From the NCBI GenBank assembly GCA_020747065.1, contig JAGMVK010000008.1, positions 2,480,001-2,544,000 on the forward strand: a DNA stretch of 64,000 nt, read 5' to 3'. The notes beneath the pieces were generated by a model, which saw only the letters and a list, made by a program, of their open reading frames with translations, had not been told where the DNA came from and did no database searches. A program made the translations under genes and the position numbers. How positions within the stretch are numbered: the stretch's first letter is position 1; the number at the start of each line of letters is the position of its first letter. This document shows positions 33,778-46,395 of this stretch, piece after piece. The stretch is from Cadophora sp. MPI-SDFR-AT-0126. Its lineage: Eukaryota; Ascomycota; Leotiomycetes; Helotiales; Ploettnerulaceae.

Positions 33778-35015
33778 TGTTGAGGTATCTGGGTTGTGGA
33801 TTGGGGAATTTCGTTAGAGTAAGCCGTGAGTTTATAAGATATGGTCTTTGCCTGCGGGTATCATAAAAGAGAATGGGTTGCAAGATCTAGTTGCGCCATC
33901 AGGGTATTTGCCGGTGGCTTTCCAACCATGCTGGTTCCAATTGGCTCAGCTATTTTGGATCTCCGACGGTTCGCAGTATGCGACAAATGATCAAGGATTC
34001 CATGCCGTAATAGACACATCGATCATGGATGTCGCGTCACACCTGTTCGTGTTGAAGCACGACTCAGCGACGAGATAGGAGGTCGGCGATTAGATTTTAT
34101 GATGACGATACCGATAAGGAACCTGACCGTTGCCCCGCGGCAAATACACGAGAATAATAAACAGATGCGGCCAAGAGGATATAGTATGGTCGGCAAACCC
34201 GATACAATTACTAATAGGAAATTTATCTATGTATTGAGGAACTTCGCATCATGGGAAGACTTTCCAAGTATCTACTGTCCCGTTCAAATGAAAGCTGAGT
34301 AGAGAAGAGATACGATAGGAGGCCTTCACTACCCTTACTGATCTCGCGTAACTTGGGATCACAACATTCTCACGATAGGCTTTTGAATGAACCGGCATTA
34401 AGTCCGAAGGACATGGTTCGGCTTGCAAGGATGGAAAGCCCCACAGGAAAAAAAAAAGAAAACACGGCAACAGGAATGTTCTTCTTCTTCTGTGGAGGAA
34501 AATATGTTTCTGAAGAAATCCTAGCCGAGCCTCCTGTCTCACCTGTGGACAACAGTGGAGATAGAAGTCGCTTACCTAATGCTTGGCAGCCGGGGTCAAG
34601 GCTCCTCATAACTCTGTCTCTGCCTTCCAGATCAACAACCACAACACCAGAACTGTTTTGGCAAATACAAAGTATACAACTCAGCCATAGCTGAAGAGCC
34701 TCAGCGCCTACAAATTAAACAGGAACCATTCGAACATCTAAATCCACCACGGTCTGGATGGTGCGAAATCTGGCGGCGAAACTATTTTGGTGGGGGATGC
34801 AGGTACCAGCCATCGCCTTTACGTGCAAAACACCAGCCATCCACGAAAATTCCAACCTCTCGCAATACAATTGCCATCGGACAGCTGCATATATCTAAAT
34901 TGAAGTCTCAACCCTGGTAAGGTTTCTTTCTCTTCATACTCGCTCACTCATCACATCTGCGCAAAGTATCGCATCGCATCGTATCTCGACTTGAAGTCTT
35001 CGTGCAATCATCAAC
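33778..35015. other. Intergenic, no gene seen
   Basis: Divergent promoter region of about 1.2 kb between the F-box-like gene and the mucin-like gene. The part upstream of 35016 is CT-rich, as in many fungal 5' leaders. No supported gene. Confidence 0.5.
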
Positions 35016-35927
35016 ATGCGTCTCAATACTTCAACCCCAACTCTCTTTGCAGTATCGTCACTCTTTTGCTTTGGCTCGTCATTACCATTTCTTTCTCGGA
35101 AGAGCCCTGTCCTTGAACCACTGGCGAGAAGGGCAACTTATTCAGTTGTGCCTGTTGATGGAGGATCTGCTGCGACCGATAATGGGTCTCCGGGAGCAAC
35201 TGTTGTCCAGACCATCATTCAGACTGCCGCGCCAGTAACGATTGTTGAGACGGACAATGTGACATTACCGCCTGTCACCAATGTTGTTGTATCGACAAAG
35301 CTTATCGAAGGACCAAAATCAACTCAGACTGTCTTGGTAACAATTACTGACTCCCCGGTCGCAACAACTGCCACAGCGACAACTACGAAATACTCCATCA
35401 TCGATGTCAGCTCTCCTACAGTCACTGTTGTAATTCCAGCACCGGCAGCTTCAAGTTCGTCTTCGAGTATTCTGGCATCAACCACTGCCTCCTCCAAGCT
35501 GGCATCTGCCAGCGTTGCCGCAACTTCATCGAGCTCGTCCTCCGAACCAGTATCTTCAAACCCCCCCTACCAGACATCAACATCAACTCCAACTTCGAGC
35601 TTTGCCTCCTCAACGAGCACACCGATCGCATCGGCCACATCCAATACTTTGAGCAGCTACACTGCCAATACGAGCATATCATCCACCAAAACTACTTCGA
35701 TCGAAACGTCCTCAACATCAACATCCATCTCCTCAGCCGTGGTCTCTACATCGACTCCGTCTTATGACGATGGGCAGTGGCATACATATTACCCCACTTG
35801 GTCCAATGCCACCGGTACACCCACAGGCCCGGCATCTGTGCCAACTTTGAAAGCAAGACTTGATTCTGCTGCAGATGGAGCTGCGAATCATGGAATTATC
35901 GCTGCATTGAAACAACTTGTCTCTTGA
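35016..35927 (+). CDS. Secreted Ser/Thr-rich mucin-like protein
   Basis: A single exon of 303 residues. ATG 35016 starts a signal peptide (MRLNTSTPTLFAVSSLFCFGSSLP), and a Kex2-type dibasic site follows (PLARR). The segment to about residue 130 has Val/Thr-rich strands (VVQTIIQTAAPVTIVETDNV). It then becomes almost pure Ser/Thr/Ala, a pattern for heavy O-glycosylation. The C-terminal part is more ordered (DDGQWHTYYPTWSNATG) and ends AALKQLVS, with no clear GPI-attachment tail. It is probably a wall-associated or secreted glycoprotein. No enzyme motif. Confidence 0.75.
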   Translation: MRLNTSTPTLFAVSSLFCFGSSLPFLSRKSPVLEPLARRATYSVVPVDGGSAATDNGSPGATVVQTIIQTAAPVTIVETDNVTLPPVTNVVVSTKLIEGPKSTQTVLVTITDSPVATTATATTTKYSIIDVSSPTVTVVIPAPAASSSSSSILASTTASSKLASASVAATSSSSSSEPVSSNPPYQTSTSTPTSSFASSTSTPIASATSNTLSSYTANTSISSTKTTSIETSSTSTSISSAVVSTSTPSYDDGQWHTYYPTWSNATGTPTGPASVPTLKARLDSAADGAANHGIIAALKQLVS

Positions 35928-36484
35928 AGCTAGGAGCGAAAGAAAGGGATGCATATAACACAACTGCAGTTGTCTCGAGGGGAACATCATGCATGGGGAG
36001 GAAAGAAACTGGAGGAAGAAAGTACACGCAGGCTCTGTGAAGTTGTAAAAACTTGGTTCATCTTCACACCTTGGAGGATTGTTTTGATAAAGGCATCTGG
36101 AGCGCACCAAGAGCTGGAAGCGCATCCTCGCAGGCGTTGGCAAATTGGAATCGAGACATGTACAAAATATATAGATAATACATACTAATGAACTGAAATC
36201 AAATTAAATTGATTGTGCAACTTCCTTCTGCTTGATTATGTGATTTTGGCTCTCTTGAATTTGTACCTAGAAACCCAGTCGTCCTCCTTCCTTCCATTCC
36301 CTGCCGCCTGTTGCGTGGCTGGGGTCTGACGCCGCCCGCGGTAGTGGTAGCGAGCTGTTCGACCATGATCTTCAACATCAACACCTCCCAACTCCATCCT
36401 CGAACTGTCCTGTCCCACGACATCAATGCCACCAGTTTGAGCTTCACTGGCCATCGTGCACGACTCCACAACTAATATCTCGTC
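35928..36484. other. Spacer upstream of VPS35
   Basis: About 560 bases with the 3' end of the mucin-like gene and the promoter of VPS35. Nothing else seen. Confidence 0.5.
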
Positions 36485-39317
36485 ATGGCCAGCCCTCCTG
36501 CGGTGGAAGATCAGGCTCGATTGCTGGAAGATGCCTTGACCGTAGTAAGGCAGCAGACGCATCTGATGCGCAAGTGCTTGGAGACACCTGGGAAACTTAT
36601 GGATGCGCTGAAATGCAGGTAAGATGATCTCTAGGCTATGGCAGTGGTTCTGAGAGTTCTTGCGAAGGATGCGCAGATTCTCAAGCCTGCTCTTATGCTA
36701 ACCTGTCTCCAGTTCCACCCTGGTATCAGAGCTTCGAACGAGCAGTTTGGGACCCAAACAGTACTACGAACTTTACATGGCAGTATTCGATGCCCTGCGA
36801 CACCTTTCCTCCTACCTGAAAGACTCCCATCCCGTCAATCACCTGGCAGATTTGTACGAGCTAGTCCAGTATGCAGGCAACATCATACCTCGACTATACC
36901 TCATGATAACGGTTGGCACGGTGTACATGTCAATCGAAGATGCGCCAGTCAAGGAGATCATGAAGGATATGATGGAGATGAGTCGAGGAGTGCAGCATCC
37001 GATTCGAGGTCTCTTTCTACGATACTATCTCTCCGGCCAAGCGCGGGACAATCTACCTATGGGCAACGGGGATGGTCCGGAAGGAAACTTGCAGGACTCG
37101 ATCAGCTTTACTCTGACGAATTTCGTGGAGATGAATAAACTCTGGGTACGATTACAGCATCAAGGGCATTCGAGGGAGAGGGAACTGCGGACACAGGAGC
37201 GGAAAGAGCTTCAATTGCTCGTCGGAAACAACCTGGTCCGCCTGAGCCAGCTTGTGGATCTGGAGACGTATAAGAATGTGATTCTGCAGCCATTATTGGA
37301 GCAGGTGGTGCAATGTCGAGATGTTCTAGCGCAGGAGTATCTCTTGGAAGTCATCACACAGGTTTTTCCGGACGAATACCACCTTCATACCCTGGACCAG
37401 TTCCTTGCAGCTGTCTCTCGTCTGAATCCCCATGTCAATGTCAAGGTTATTGTCATTGCGCTGATGGACAGACTTTCTTCATATGCCGCAAGGGAATCCG
37501 AGGCTCATCCCAAGGAGGACCGCGAGAAGTTAGAGCAGGAAGCAATTACAAAGTTGCTAGAAAAGGTGCGACTGGGCCAGGAGAAAAAGCCAGAACCTCC
37601 TACAGCGGAATCAAATGGTGAAGAGCCACCAGCGGACACCAATGGATCTGAGGCTCCGAAGCCAGCAGAAACAGAGGAACCTGCGACAAAGGAGGAATCC
37701 AAGGAGCCAGAGGCCGAGCCAGTCAATGGTACGGATGGAGCGGTGGAGGAGAAGAAGAGCAGAGGTATACCAGAGAATATCAAGCTCTATGAGATTTTTT
37801 TCGAGCAAGTTATGAACTTGGTCAATGCCCAGCATTTGCCTATTCAGGATACCACCGCTTTGCTGGTGTCACTTGCCAACCTAGCACTCAACATTTATCC
37901 TGAACGTCTGGACTATGTTGACCAAGTACTGGATTACGCCAATCAAAAGGTCAAACAACATGCCAATAGCGCAGACCTACACCACACCGAATCACAAACC
38001 AACCTTCTGAACCTTCTTTTGGCGCCGATGAAATCTTACGTGTCATTGTTTACAGCACTGTCGCTTCCGCAATATATACCGCTTCTTCACTCCCAGACAT
38101 ATCCCACTCGGCGAGCCGTGGCTGGTGAGTTGGCACGGAACTTGCAGAAGAATTTGATCAAGATCTCAACACTTCCTCAGCTAGAAGGGGCTCTCGAGAT
38201 TCTGAAGGTTCTGATCAAGGAGGGTACACAACAGCCTGCTGGATATCCTGGCGTCCAGCAACGGAAAGCTATCGAGACAGATGAGACGGTCGAGGAGCAG
38301 GGCTGGCTTGCTCGGATAGTTCATCTCATTCACAGCGACGATAATGACACTCAATACAAGCTGTTACAGATGACGAGAAAGGCATATGCCGAAGGAAACG
38401 AAAGAGTCAAGTTCACAACCCCAGCACTGATAACTTCGGCAATGAAGTTGGCCAGACGGTACAAGGCTAGAGAGCATTATGATGACAACTGGGAATCACA
38501 GTCATCGGCGCTTTACAAGTTCATGCACTCTTCTCTATCGACACTGTACACCCGAGTCCCAAGTTCTGCCGAGCTTTGCTTACGACTTTTTGTCACTTGT
38601 GGTCAAATAGCTGATCAGACAGGAGCCGAAGAAGTCAGCTACGAGTTCTTTGCTCAAGCTTTCACGATCTACGAGGAAGCCATCAGCGACTCCAGAGCTC
38701 AGTTCCAGGCCGTTTGTATCATTGCTGGAGCATTGCATGAACTCAGGAATTTCGGAAGGGAGAACTACGATACTTTGATCACGAAATGCGCTCTCCATGG
38801 CAGTAAACTTCTCAAGAAGCCAGATCAGTGTCGGGCTGTGTACTTGGCATCCCACCTATGGTGGGCGGTACCAATTGTTGCCAAGGGCGAGACAGAGGAC
38901 GATGAGAAGAAGGTAAGTTGCACTTGCTGGATACCTGGAACTCGGACTAACGAGTGTAGCTCTATCGTGATGGCAAAAGAGTCCTCGAATGTCTTCAGCG
39001 AGCTCTCCGCGTTGCTGATGCTTGCATGGACACCGCTGTCTCAGTTGAGCTTTTCGTTGAAATTCTGAATCGCTACGTCTACTACTTTGATCAACAGAAC
39101 GATGCTGTATGTATTCCATCATGTCTTGCCGAGTCCGAACTAATGTGATTAGGTCACCACGAAATATCTCAATGGTCTCATTGAATTGATTCACTCCAAC
39201 CTCCAAACCAACCAAGAATCCGCCACAATCGACATGCCAAAACGCCATTTCCAACGGACCATAGAGTACATTGCATCGAGGGAGTATGAAGGCGTGGTGA
39301 CTAGTGCAGCAAAGTAA
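36485..39317 (+). CDS. VPS35: Retromer core subunit VPS35
   Basis: Four exons (36485-36618, 36713-38912, 38960-39106 and 39153-39317) give 881 residues. The N-terminus [33 protein letters not shown] and the motif [15 protein letters not shown] (the PRLYL region that contacts VPS26) identify it as the vacuolar protein sorting 35 scaffold of retromer. The subunit selects cargo and forms the arch on endosomes for retrieval to the Golgi. The rest is alpha-solenoid repeats, including [46 protein letters not shown]. An acidic Glu/Pro/Thr-rich low-complexity insertion at about residues 280-345 separates the two halves. The last exon ends VVTSAAK. Apparently intact. Confidence 0.95.
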
Positions 39318-40016
39318 TTGGGGGACAATGGCTGTTGAAGCGGTGACCTTGGTTCAGGGGTAGGGCCATGTGTAAGAAGTTCGATAGGGATTCAGCGATT
39401 CGTCGCACGCCGAGTCAACCAGGCCGTCATGTTGTTTGGGCTATGATGCAGACAATGCAGACACTGAGAAGATAGAGAACTGCACCCTCAAGCCCTCGGC
39501 ACAGTATTTGTAATATTCAGGAGAAAGAAATGAGAGGCTTGGAAGATAATCACATGATCTTGGCTCGGTGACTTCGGATATGCATTTTAGAATGTGTACT
39601 GTTGTCTTTTCTTATATGGTGAAATGCTACTTTTCTTATAATCGTAAAAATTGCATCCCAGGTGCGTCGGATGAAGGTCTGATAAGGATTTATGTTGACT
39701 GGGGAAACATCTCCAAGTGTTTCTCGGCTTCCAAGCTCTGGGCCCAGCCGAGACGCGAATCATGCTTCAGAACATCCAGCTCGTACTGGATCCGACAACT
39801 CACTTCAACAACACTCTTCAACAAAACACCACTCATTCCATTCTCTCGGTCTCTCGCAAACACACACTCCTTACCATCTAATACATTAGCAGCACAACCT
39901 ACAATGCGGCAATCGACCCAGCTGGCCTGACTCAACCAATTCCTTATCAACCTCTCTCCTATCTACATCATCATCGCCTTCTCCACGCCCCCGGTCAAAC
40001 CCATCCCATCTACACC
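39318..40016. other. Spacer and 5' leader of the M28 gene
   Basis: About 700 bases. The 100 bases before 40017 are strongly CT-rich, as in many fungal promoters and leaders. No gene. Confidence 0.5.
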
Positions 40017-42779
40017 ATGCCCACCGACGAGAAACCCAATAAATACGAACCGGTCCCTATCCCAACCTACGACGAAGCCATCGGCTCCTCCTCAAGATCA
40101 ACTCCCGTTCCTCGAAACGACAATGCGCGCGAGGCCGCTGATCCGGCAGAGCGAGAAGGGCTCCTTGGACCAGACGCAGGAGGACGAACACCCGTACCTA
40201 CACGCAGAGCAGGATACAGACCGCCAACGGTAGAAGATGTACCCGATGAGGACGATGCAGAGCACGACACATTTCTAAATCAAGATGGCACGCCCGATCA
40301 GCGGAGGCGGACAAGTAGGAGCAGCGAGGAAGATGAAGTGCGCCGCGAGCTTCAGGAGATGGACATTGAAGACCCGCCAGCAGCACAATCCGCATGGGGG
40401 AAACGCATCTCCTCTCTCTCGCTCTCGCTGCCCTTCAAATGGAAATGGCCGTCCGGGCTAGGGTTCAAGCCGCGCTGGCCGACTATCGATGCGAATTTCT
40501 GTATTGTGCTTGGGAGGTGCTTCGCTATTGTACTGGTTATGGCAGTCGTATATCTACTGTTCATGAGCGACATCTTCACGTCTGCGGCGCAGAGGATGGC
40601 GGGCCAGATGTTCGATCCCGAGAGTGTGAGGATACATGTTCAGCAGATGGTGGATGAGAATCGCATTAAGGAGTACCTGCGCATCGTCACCAATACGGAT
40701 CATCTGGCTGGAACGGAGGGTAATTTCGCCCTCGCCGAGTACGTGCAGGATTTCTTTCGGAGTAATTCCCTCGAGGATGTGCATATGGATCAATTTGATG
40801 TGTATCTGAACTTCCCGAAGGAGGGTGGAAGGAAAGTTGAGATTCTCAAGGAGGATGGGAGTGTGCAGTGGAGTGCGAAGATCGATGAGGATCCGGTCTA
40901 TGGACAGGGCGTTAGAGCGCAGACGCCGGTTTTCCATGGACATAGTAAGAGTGGTGATGTGACTGGACCAGTCATTTATGCGAATTACGGATCGAGAGAG
41001 GACTTTAAGAGGCTGTACGATAGTGGGATTGATACCAAGGGTGCAATTGCGCTCGTCAAGTACTATGGGGGACAAGGAGATAGGGCTTTGAAGGTCAAAG
41101 CGGCGGAATTGGCTGGGTTTGCGGGGTGTATAATATACAGTGATCCGAGGGACGATGGATTCGTCAAGGGCGAAGTTGCACCAAGCGGGAGATATATGCC
41201 GGAAGGTGGTGTGCAGAGAGGTGCTGTGAGTCTAATGAGCTGGGTGGTAGGAGATGTGTTGACCCCAGGATGGGCAAGTGTGAAAGGCGCAGAAAGGGTA
41301 TCCAAGGAGAATAATCCTGGACTCGTGAATATTCCAAGCATACCTCTGTCCTGGGGAGATGCACAGCACCTACTGAAGGCAATAGAGGGTATTGGAGAGG
41401 AATGTCAAGACGAAGACTGGAAAGGAGGTATTCCTAATGTGGTATACTGGTCTGGAAACTCGAGCTCGCCTAAAGTTCACCTAGTAAACGACCAAGACGA
41501 GGTCGAGCAGCAGCCAATCTGGAATGTCATGGGCAAGATCACGGGAGTGGAGCAAAAGGAGAAATCCGTCATTGTGGGGAATCACCGCGATGCGTGGGTC
41601 TATGGAGCTACGGATCCCGGTTCTGGAACTGCCGTCATGATGGAAGTCATCCGCATTTTCGGTGATCTCGTCGAACGTGGATGGAGACCCTTGCGAACCA
41701 TCGAATTCGCATCATGGGATGGAGAAGAGTACAATCTAATCGGCTCTACCGAGTACGTTGAGAACAACATGAACAAGCTGCGACAAGATGCCTACGTCTA
41801 CATAAACGTAGATGTGGCAGTTGGAGGTTCGGATTTTGTCGCAGCAGGCAGTCCCGTATTCAAGAAATCGCTCCTCCGAGTCCTAGACCGCACCAGCGAC
41901 ATGGCCAAAAACGCCACTATGCGGGAGCTCTGGGATAAGCGCGGTGGTGAGCTCGATGGTCTAGGAGCTGGCAGCGATTTCGTTGCTTTCCAGGACATGG
42001 CTGGTGTATCCAGTCTCAATATCGAGTTTACAGGCGACAAGTTCCCCTACCATTCCGCATACGACAACTTCGAATGGATGGAATCCGTCGGCGACCCAGG
42101 TTTCCAATATCACAAGATCCTGGCTCAGATCTGGGCACTCCTGATCCTTGAATACTCAGACCGGCTCGTCCTTCCCTTCGATATGACGGCTTACTCCTCC
42201 GCGCTCACGAATTGGTGTATGGATCTCGACAACTGGGTCAAAGATAAGGGTGTCAACGTTGATGGCAATACGCCGTGGAGTATTGAGCCGCTTAAGGAAG
42301 CGGTGCTGCAATTAGCGAAGGATGCGAGGCTGTTTGAGAAGTGGGAGGAGGAGTGGGACGCGATTGTTCTTGGGGGTGGCGGTTTCGAGAGCACGATACT
42401 AGCAGCGCATAGGAGGAGCCATAATAATCGGATGGCGAATTTTGAGACGCATTTGCTGGATTTGGAAGAGGGTGGCGGTGTATGTTCTCTCCTTCTCTTT
42501 CTGTGCATTGCTTGCCCCCTACCTTTTTCACTCACGATTTCCACCTTCCTCCTCCATCAAGCAAACCAAAAATATACTAACACTTTACAGATCCCCAACC
42601 GCACCCAATTCAAACACATCGTCTTCGGCCCGCAACTCTGGTCTGGCTACGATGAAGCTTTCTTCCCAGCTATCCGCGATGCGGTAGATGCTAGGGATTG
42701 GACTCTTGCGCAGAAACAAGTGCAGAAGGCAGCGGATACTATTTTAAGGGCGAGTAGGAAGCTGGTGGGGAATACGTGA
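40017..42779 (+). CDS. Transferrin-receptor-like PA/M28 peptidase family membrane protein (Vps70/Tre1-like)
   Basis: The N-terminal cytoplasmic part of about 160 residues carries a PY-like sequence (PIPTYDEAIG). A single transmembrane helix follows (FCIVLGRCFAIVLVMAVVYLLFM), giving type II topology. Then come a protease-associated domain (TKGAIALVKYYGGQGDRALKVKAAELAGFAGCIIYSDP) and an M28-type domain with its metal-site motifs: GNHRDAWVYGATDPGSG, SWDGEEYNLIGSTEY and PYHSAYDNF. The transferrin-receptor dimerisation domain ends the protein. An intron at 42480-42590 (GTATGT, TACTAAC, TTTACAG) is 111 nt and has no in-frame stop, so the spliced product is 883 and the unspliced one 920 residues. 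Yeast relatives are vacuolar sorting or ubiquitin-adaptor proteins. Confidence 0.9.
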   Translation: MPTDEKPNKYEPVPIPTYDEAIGSSSRSTPVPRNDNAREAADPAEREGLLGPDAGGRTPVPTRRAGYRPPTVEDVPDEDDAEHDTFLNQDGTPDQRRRTSRSSEEDEVRRELQEMDIEDPPAAQSAWGKRISSLSLSLPFKWKWPSGLGFKPRWPTIDANFCIVLGRCFAIVLVMAVVYLLFMSDIFTSAAQRMAGQMFDPESVRIHVQQMVDENRIKEYLRIVTNTDHLAGTEGNFALAEYVQDFFRSNSLEDVHMDQFDVYLNFPKEGGRKVEILKEDGSVQWSAKIDEDPVYGQGVRAQTPVFHGHSKSGDVTGPVIYANYGSREDFKRLYDSGIDTKGAIALVKYYGGQGDRALKVKAAELAGFAGCIIYSDPRDDGFVKGEVAPSGRYMPEGGVQRGAVSLMSWVVGDVLTPGWASVKGAERVSKENNPGLVNIPSIPLSWGDAQHLLKAIEGIGEECQDEDWKGGIPNVVYWSGNSSSPKVHLVNDQDEVEQQPIWNVMGKITGVEQKEKSVIVGNHRDAWVYGATDPGSGTAVMMEVIRIFGDLVERGWRPLRTIEFASWDGEEYNLIGSTEYVENNMNKLRQDAYVYINVDVAVGGSDFVAAGSPVFKKSLLRVLDRTSDMAKNATMRELWDKRGGELDGLGAGSDFVAFQDMAGVSSLNIEFTGDKFPYHSAYDNFEWMESVGDPGFQYHKILAQIWALLILEYSDRLVLPFDMTAYSSALTNWCMDLDNWVKDKGVNVDGNTPWSIEPLKEAVLQLAKDARLFEKWEEEWDAIVLGGGGFESTILAAHRRSHNNRMANFETHLLDLEEGGGVCSLLLFLCIACPLPFSLTISTFLLHQANQKYTNTLQIPNRTQFKHIVFGPQLWSGYDEAFFPAIRDAVDARDWTLAQKQVQKAADTILRASRKLVGNT

Positions 42780-45384
42780 TTCTGATCACCGATTGGAATG
42801 AAGTGTTCTCATGCCTCGCGAGAATTGGTGACGGAGGGATGGAGAGGGGAAGAAAGGGAAAGCAAACGGGGAGGAGAGAAAAGCGAGGCCTTTGGTACAG
42901 AAGCAAGGCAACGAGGATGGCTCTCCTGACCTAGGCGGAATGCCCCATGAGTAAGAGGCACGCCATGGGATCGGAGGGCGAAGAGGCGAACGGAGGGCGG
43001 AGAGGGGACTGTACATTCAACTTGCTTTTCTGCGATTCTATTTTCCGCACAGTCAACCAGACAGACAGGCGGATGCATTTCCATCCGTCACACACTACTG
43101 GTACAGGTCCTTGGGCGGCGTTCTCAACTGACCTCTTTTGCATTTCTGTATGGTGTTTTGGCGCTGACTTTAGGCCTCTTGGATCTGGGGAGAGAAGGAT
43201 AGGGAATTGCTTGCTTAGAGGACGGTGAGACCTGCGGGCTCGTGGGTTGGTGGGTTGAGGGTGGATTGAGGATGGGGAGTGGAAGTTAGGGGTGCAGCGG
43301 TTCTTTTGTTTAGTGAAGTAGGATGTATATTCAATGAAGCAGACGGTTTTTGGTAGAGTGTTTGTGGATTGTGAGTTGATTGTTTGATCTGTTGATCACG
43401 AAGTATGTGCGAGAGCTCTGAGAGCCCTGAGGAAGTTATTGACCTTGGGAACCAGTCAGTGGTGGATGAGTAGCACTAGGATGTTCTGTAGAGATGAAAT
43501 TCTCGTCGCGTTCAGCATTCTTTTTTCCCTTCCTGCCCTTCCCTTCAACTCGTCCAGGCTGGTCTGAAGTATCTGATCGAGTTCGGCAACTTATCTCTGC
43601 ATCGAGTTCGGCAATTTCAATTTGTTGTGATTTGACCAGTTGTGGGTACGGAATGTCGGCTTTGGCTTGCTGAAATTATTTCTCTCCTGATGGCGATGCC
43701 ATTTCGGCTTGGTCTTGAGCGTTGGTGAATGACTCCTTCTTGGTTGGCTTGCAGGGATTGGCAGATGTTGGTGATGAGACCACTCTCGGTCATTTGATTG
43801 AGATGATGTACTTCTGACACTTATGTTTTCGAGGCCTTCACAGCGGGGAGGAAAGCACGCCAACTATAAATGAGGACTTCCAGCCGCCTACACCTGCGAC
43901 TAGACCAAGCCCAGGATGTATACCAAAGTCACTGGAGGAAGCAATCGAGTCTACTTAGCTACGGCGATATAGATCTCATTGCTTGTTCTGTCAAGGTCTC
44001 GGGGAGAACGAATGGGTTCTCGATTAGAAATGTCGTAGTTATGGGAAATGAACTCGGAGAAACATGTTTGGCTGGAAGATCTGTCATGAGATATGGACTC
44101 TTGATGCGCCAACGATGGTGAAGCTGTTTGTCTTCAAGTTTGTTCAAACCGAAATTAGGTCTGACATATAGTAGTAGGCTTGATGAGTGAATATTCTGAT
44201 TTTCATTCCATTTCTCAGTTGAAGGCGTTCGGTGAATGCAATTGCCCTTCTTCCAGCTATGTAAAGTGAATTGGCTTCATGTATGGAGTTGTTGGGTTTT
44301 CAAGTCGTACACAAGGGTATCTTGAGTGGGGAATGATACAGATGAGTTGAACTTAAGTTGGAGATTGATATCTCATGTCCCTTGCATTTAACATACGTTT
44401 TGAGGGGGGTGATACGGAAAATCGGAACAGAATGGTAATGAGACATAGGCTGCATTTCAAGGGCAAGTAAGTATTATCCAGGTTAAGTGGCGAGAGGATA
44501 TGAATAGATTCAGTGAGCCCAGCATGCGACTTCTGAAAATGAAGGTCTGCTTTGTGAAACAAACGGTCTTTATCGAGACCTTAAAAACAACTAGAAGGAG
44601 GTGCACAAATCTCAGAGGTTGATAGTGACTCTACTCGTCTCTATCGTCACTTATATACTGTCCATATACAAGCAGTTCGACGCGTGGCAATAAGCATAAA
44701 CATGACATAAACAAACGCTCGCTAAGCGCCTTTGCCCATACCTGCCATCGAAACCCTAAGCGCCGCGAATATGAGATCCCAGATATCTGATTCATGAGTA
44801 GCACTGCAATAATCTAGATTGTTCTTCATCTTTTTCACCTCGTCACTACCATCATGTGCGAGAGTTGATGTCTAAGTCATTCACGGTAATGATCGCGTTG
44901 GACGATCTCGCCTAGCACACTAGCGTGGTTTGCTTTCTGCATCAAAACATTGCATACTTCCTTCCTCGCGAACCTTCTTCCGACTTCCAACCACATCTCG
45001 CATCGCAACTTCGACAGCTTTGCGCTTCTGCACCTCGACCTCTTCTTTTGCCATATCCAAGTGTCTCAATCCGAGACTGGCTCCTCATCCACGACCCTCA
45101 AGTTTACACTTGCTGCCTCTAGCAGGTTTGTTTACTCTCCTTTATAACAAGGACAAGGTCACGCCAATGCTTGACTTAGGCTTTGAACTCGTACCTGGCA
45201 TGCAAAGTCCCCATCTGCTCTTGTAATACCATCAATTTTCTCAATTCAGGCCTTCTTTTACGCATAAAAACCTCCAGATCGCAGCATCTGGTTCCACAAG
45301 GCAAGTTCGCTCTATGCTTGAACATCTGAAGTTGAAGACTTGCTAACAGGCATCTTCATCATACAGTCTAGAACTTCAAGAACC
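42780..45384. other. 2.6-kb intergenic stretch
   Basis: No exon with domain-like content was found. A phrase (ATCGAGTTCGGCAA) occurs twice within about 40 bases near 43577-43617. The final part, from about 44920, is CT-rich and may be the promoter and 5' leader of the 2EXR gene. Confidence 0.5.
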
Positions 45385-46395
45385 ATGCCTTCAACCGCCC
45401 CAAGTGTTGCAACTGGCCTTGTGGCTATGACTTCCGAATCCGTCACTAGTCTCAATAGCTTCAAGCTCCACCCTGCTGCCGAAGTTCATCTTGGTGGTCT
45501 ATCGCTGGATGTATCTGCCGGTCCTACTGATAACATCACCTCTACCCCAAGAGTCATCACTCCCCCAATCGGCTGGTCTACTGAGTCACCCACCCCAGAC
45601 GATTTTCCAAAGTTCCCCAAGCTTCCTTTCGAGCTCCGAAGCATGATCTGGGTCCGCCACCATGATGAAACCAACGAGATTGTCATCAACTTCAAGAAGA
45701 CAGTATACCGAGCCAAGGATGGAGATGCACCAATCAGAAACGTCAATACCAGAGGTGTGACCGTCAAGCGCATGTAAGTACATTCCCGTGGATATCATCT
45801 CATCTTATCTTCCAGATACTGACGAAGCAACAACAGGTGGTGGAACAGAGTCCGAGCATACACCCCAGAGGAGAATACCACTGGTCTTTTGATCTGCAAG
45901 GATGCCACGACCGCGTACAAAAAGGCTAAGCCCTGTATTTTCCAGTACCGACTGAGCGGAGCTAAGATCCACTTCAACGAATACCAAGATATCATCCTCT
46001 TCAACGCTGAACACTGCTACCTCACATACCTGCACGCTCGAGCTCTTCGTCCACCAGGAGGCTTCGCTGGCGGTTTCATGGGTCTGAAAAACATCAAGCG
46101 GGTTCTATTCAGCTCAAGCTCTCTTATTTTCGACATCGATAGGGTCATTGAGCAATACAAAGCTGCTTGTGCCAAGGCTGAGGAAGGTAGAGAGGATGCG
46201 GCTAAGAAAGATCCCAACTATGAAAGATACCTTAAGGAGGCGCAGGACTATGAGATCGCTCAAATCAAAAAGAGTGAGAGAAACGCTCAATACTTTATTG
46301 AGAAGTTCGTCATGGTTCTGGTTAAGCATGATATTCAGATCTGGCAGGAGGGCGAGGAGAATGAGGTTTTCTTGGCGAATCTCGATCGAACCTAA
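45385..46395 (+). CDS. 2EXR-domain protein
   Basis: Two exons (45385-45773 and 45837-46395) give 315 residues. After a Ser/Thr/Pro-rich leader of about 90 residues the 2EXR box appears: FPKFPKLPFELRSMIWVRHHDETNEIVINF. A 63-nt intron splits the gene after VTVKRM. The second exon has the typical later landmarks: YQDIILFNAEHCYLTYL, then GLKNIKRVLFSS. A long charged coiled-coil-like insert follows (EQYKAACAKAEEGREDAAKKDPN). It resembles the decayed locus at 1-1030, which shares the LP.(D/E)LR......HHDTN-like text. The function of 2EXR proteins is unknown. Confidence 0.82.

Noticed and set aside
44925..45226. Three overlapping plus-strand frames before the 2EXR gene
   Set aside because: CT-rich leader sequence read in three frames; no domain content.
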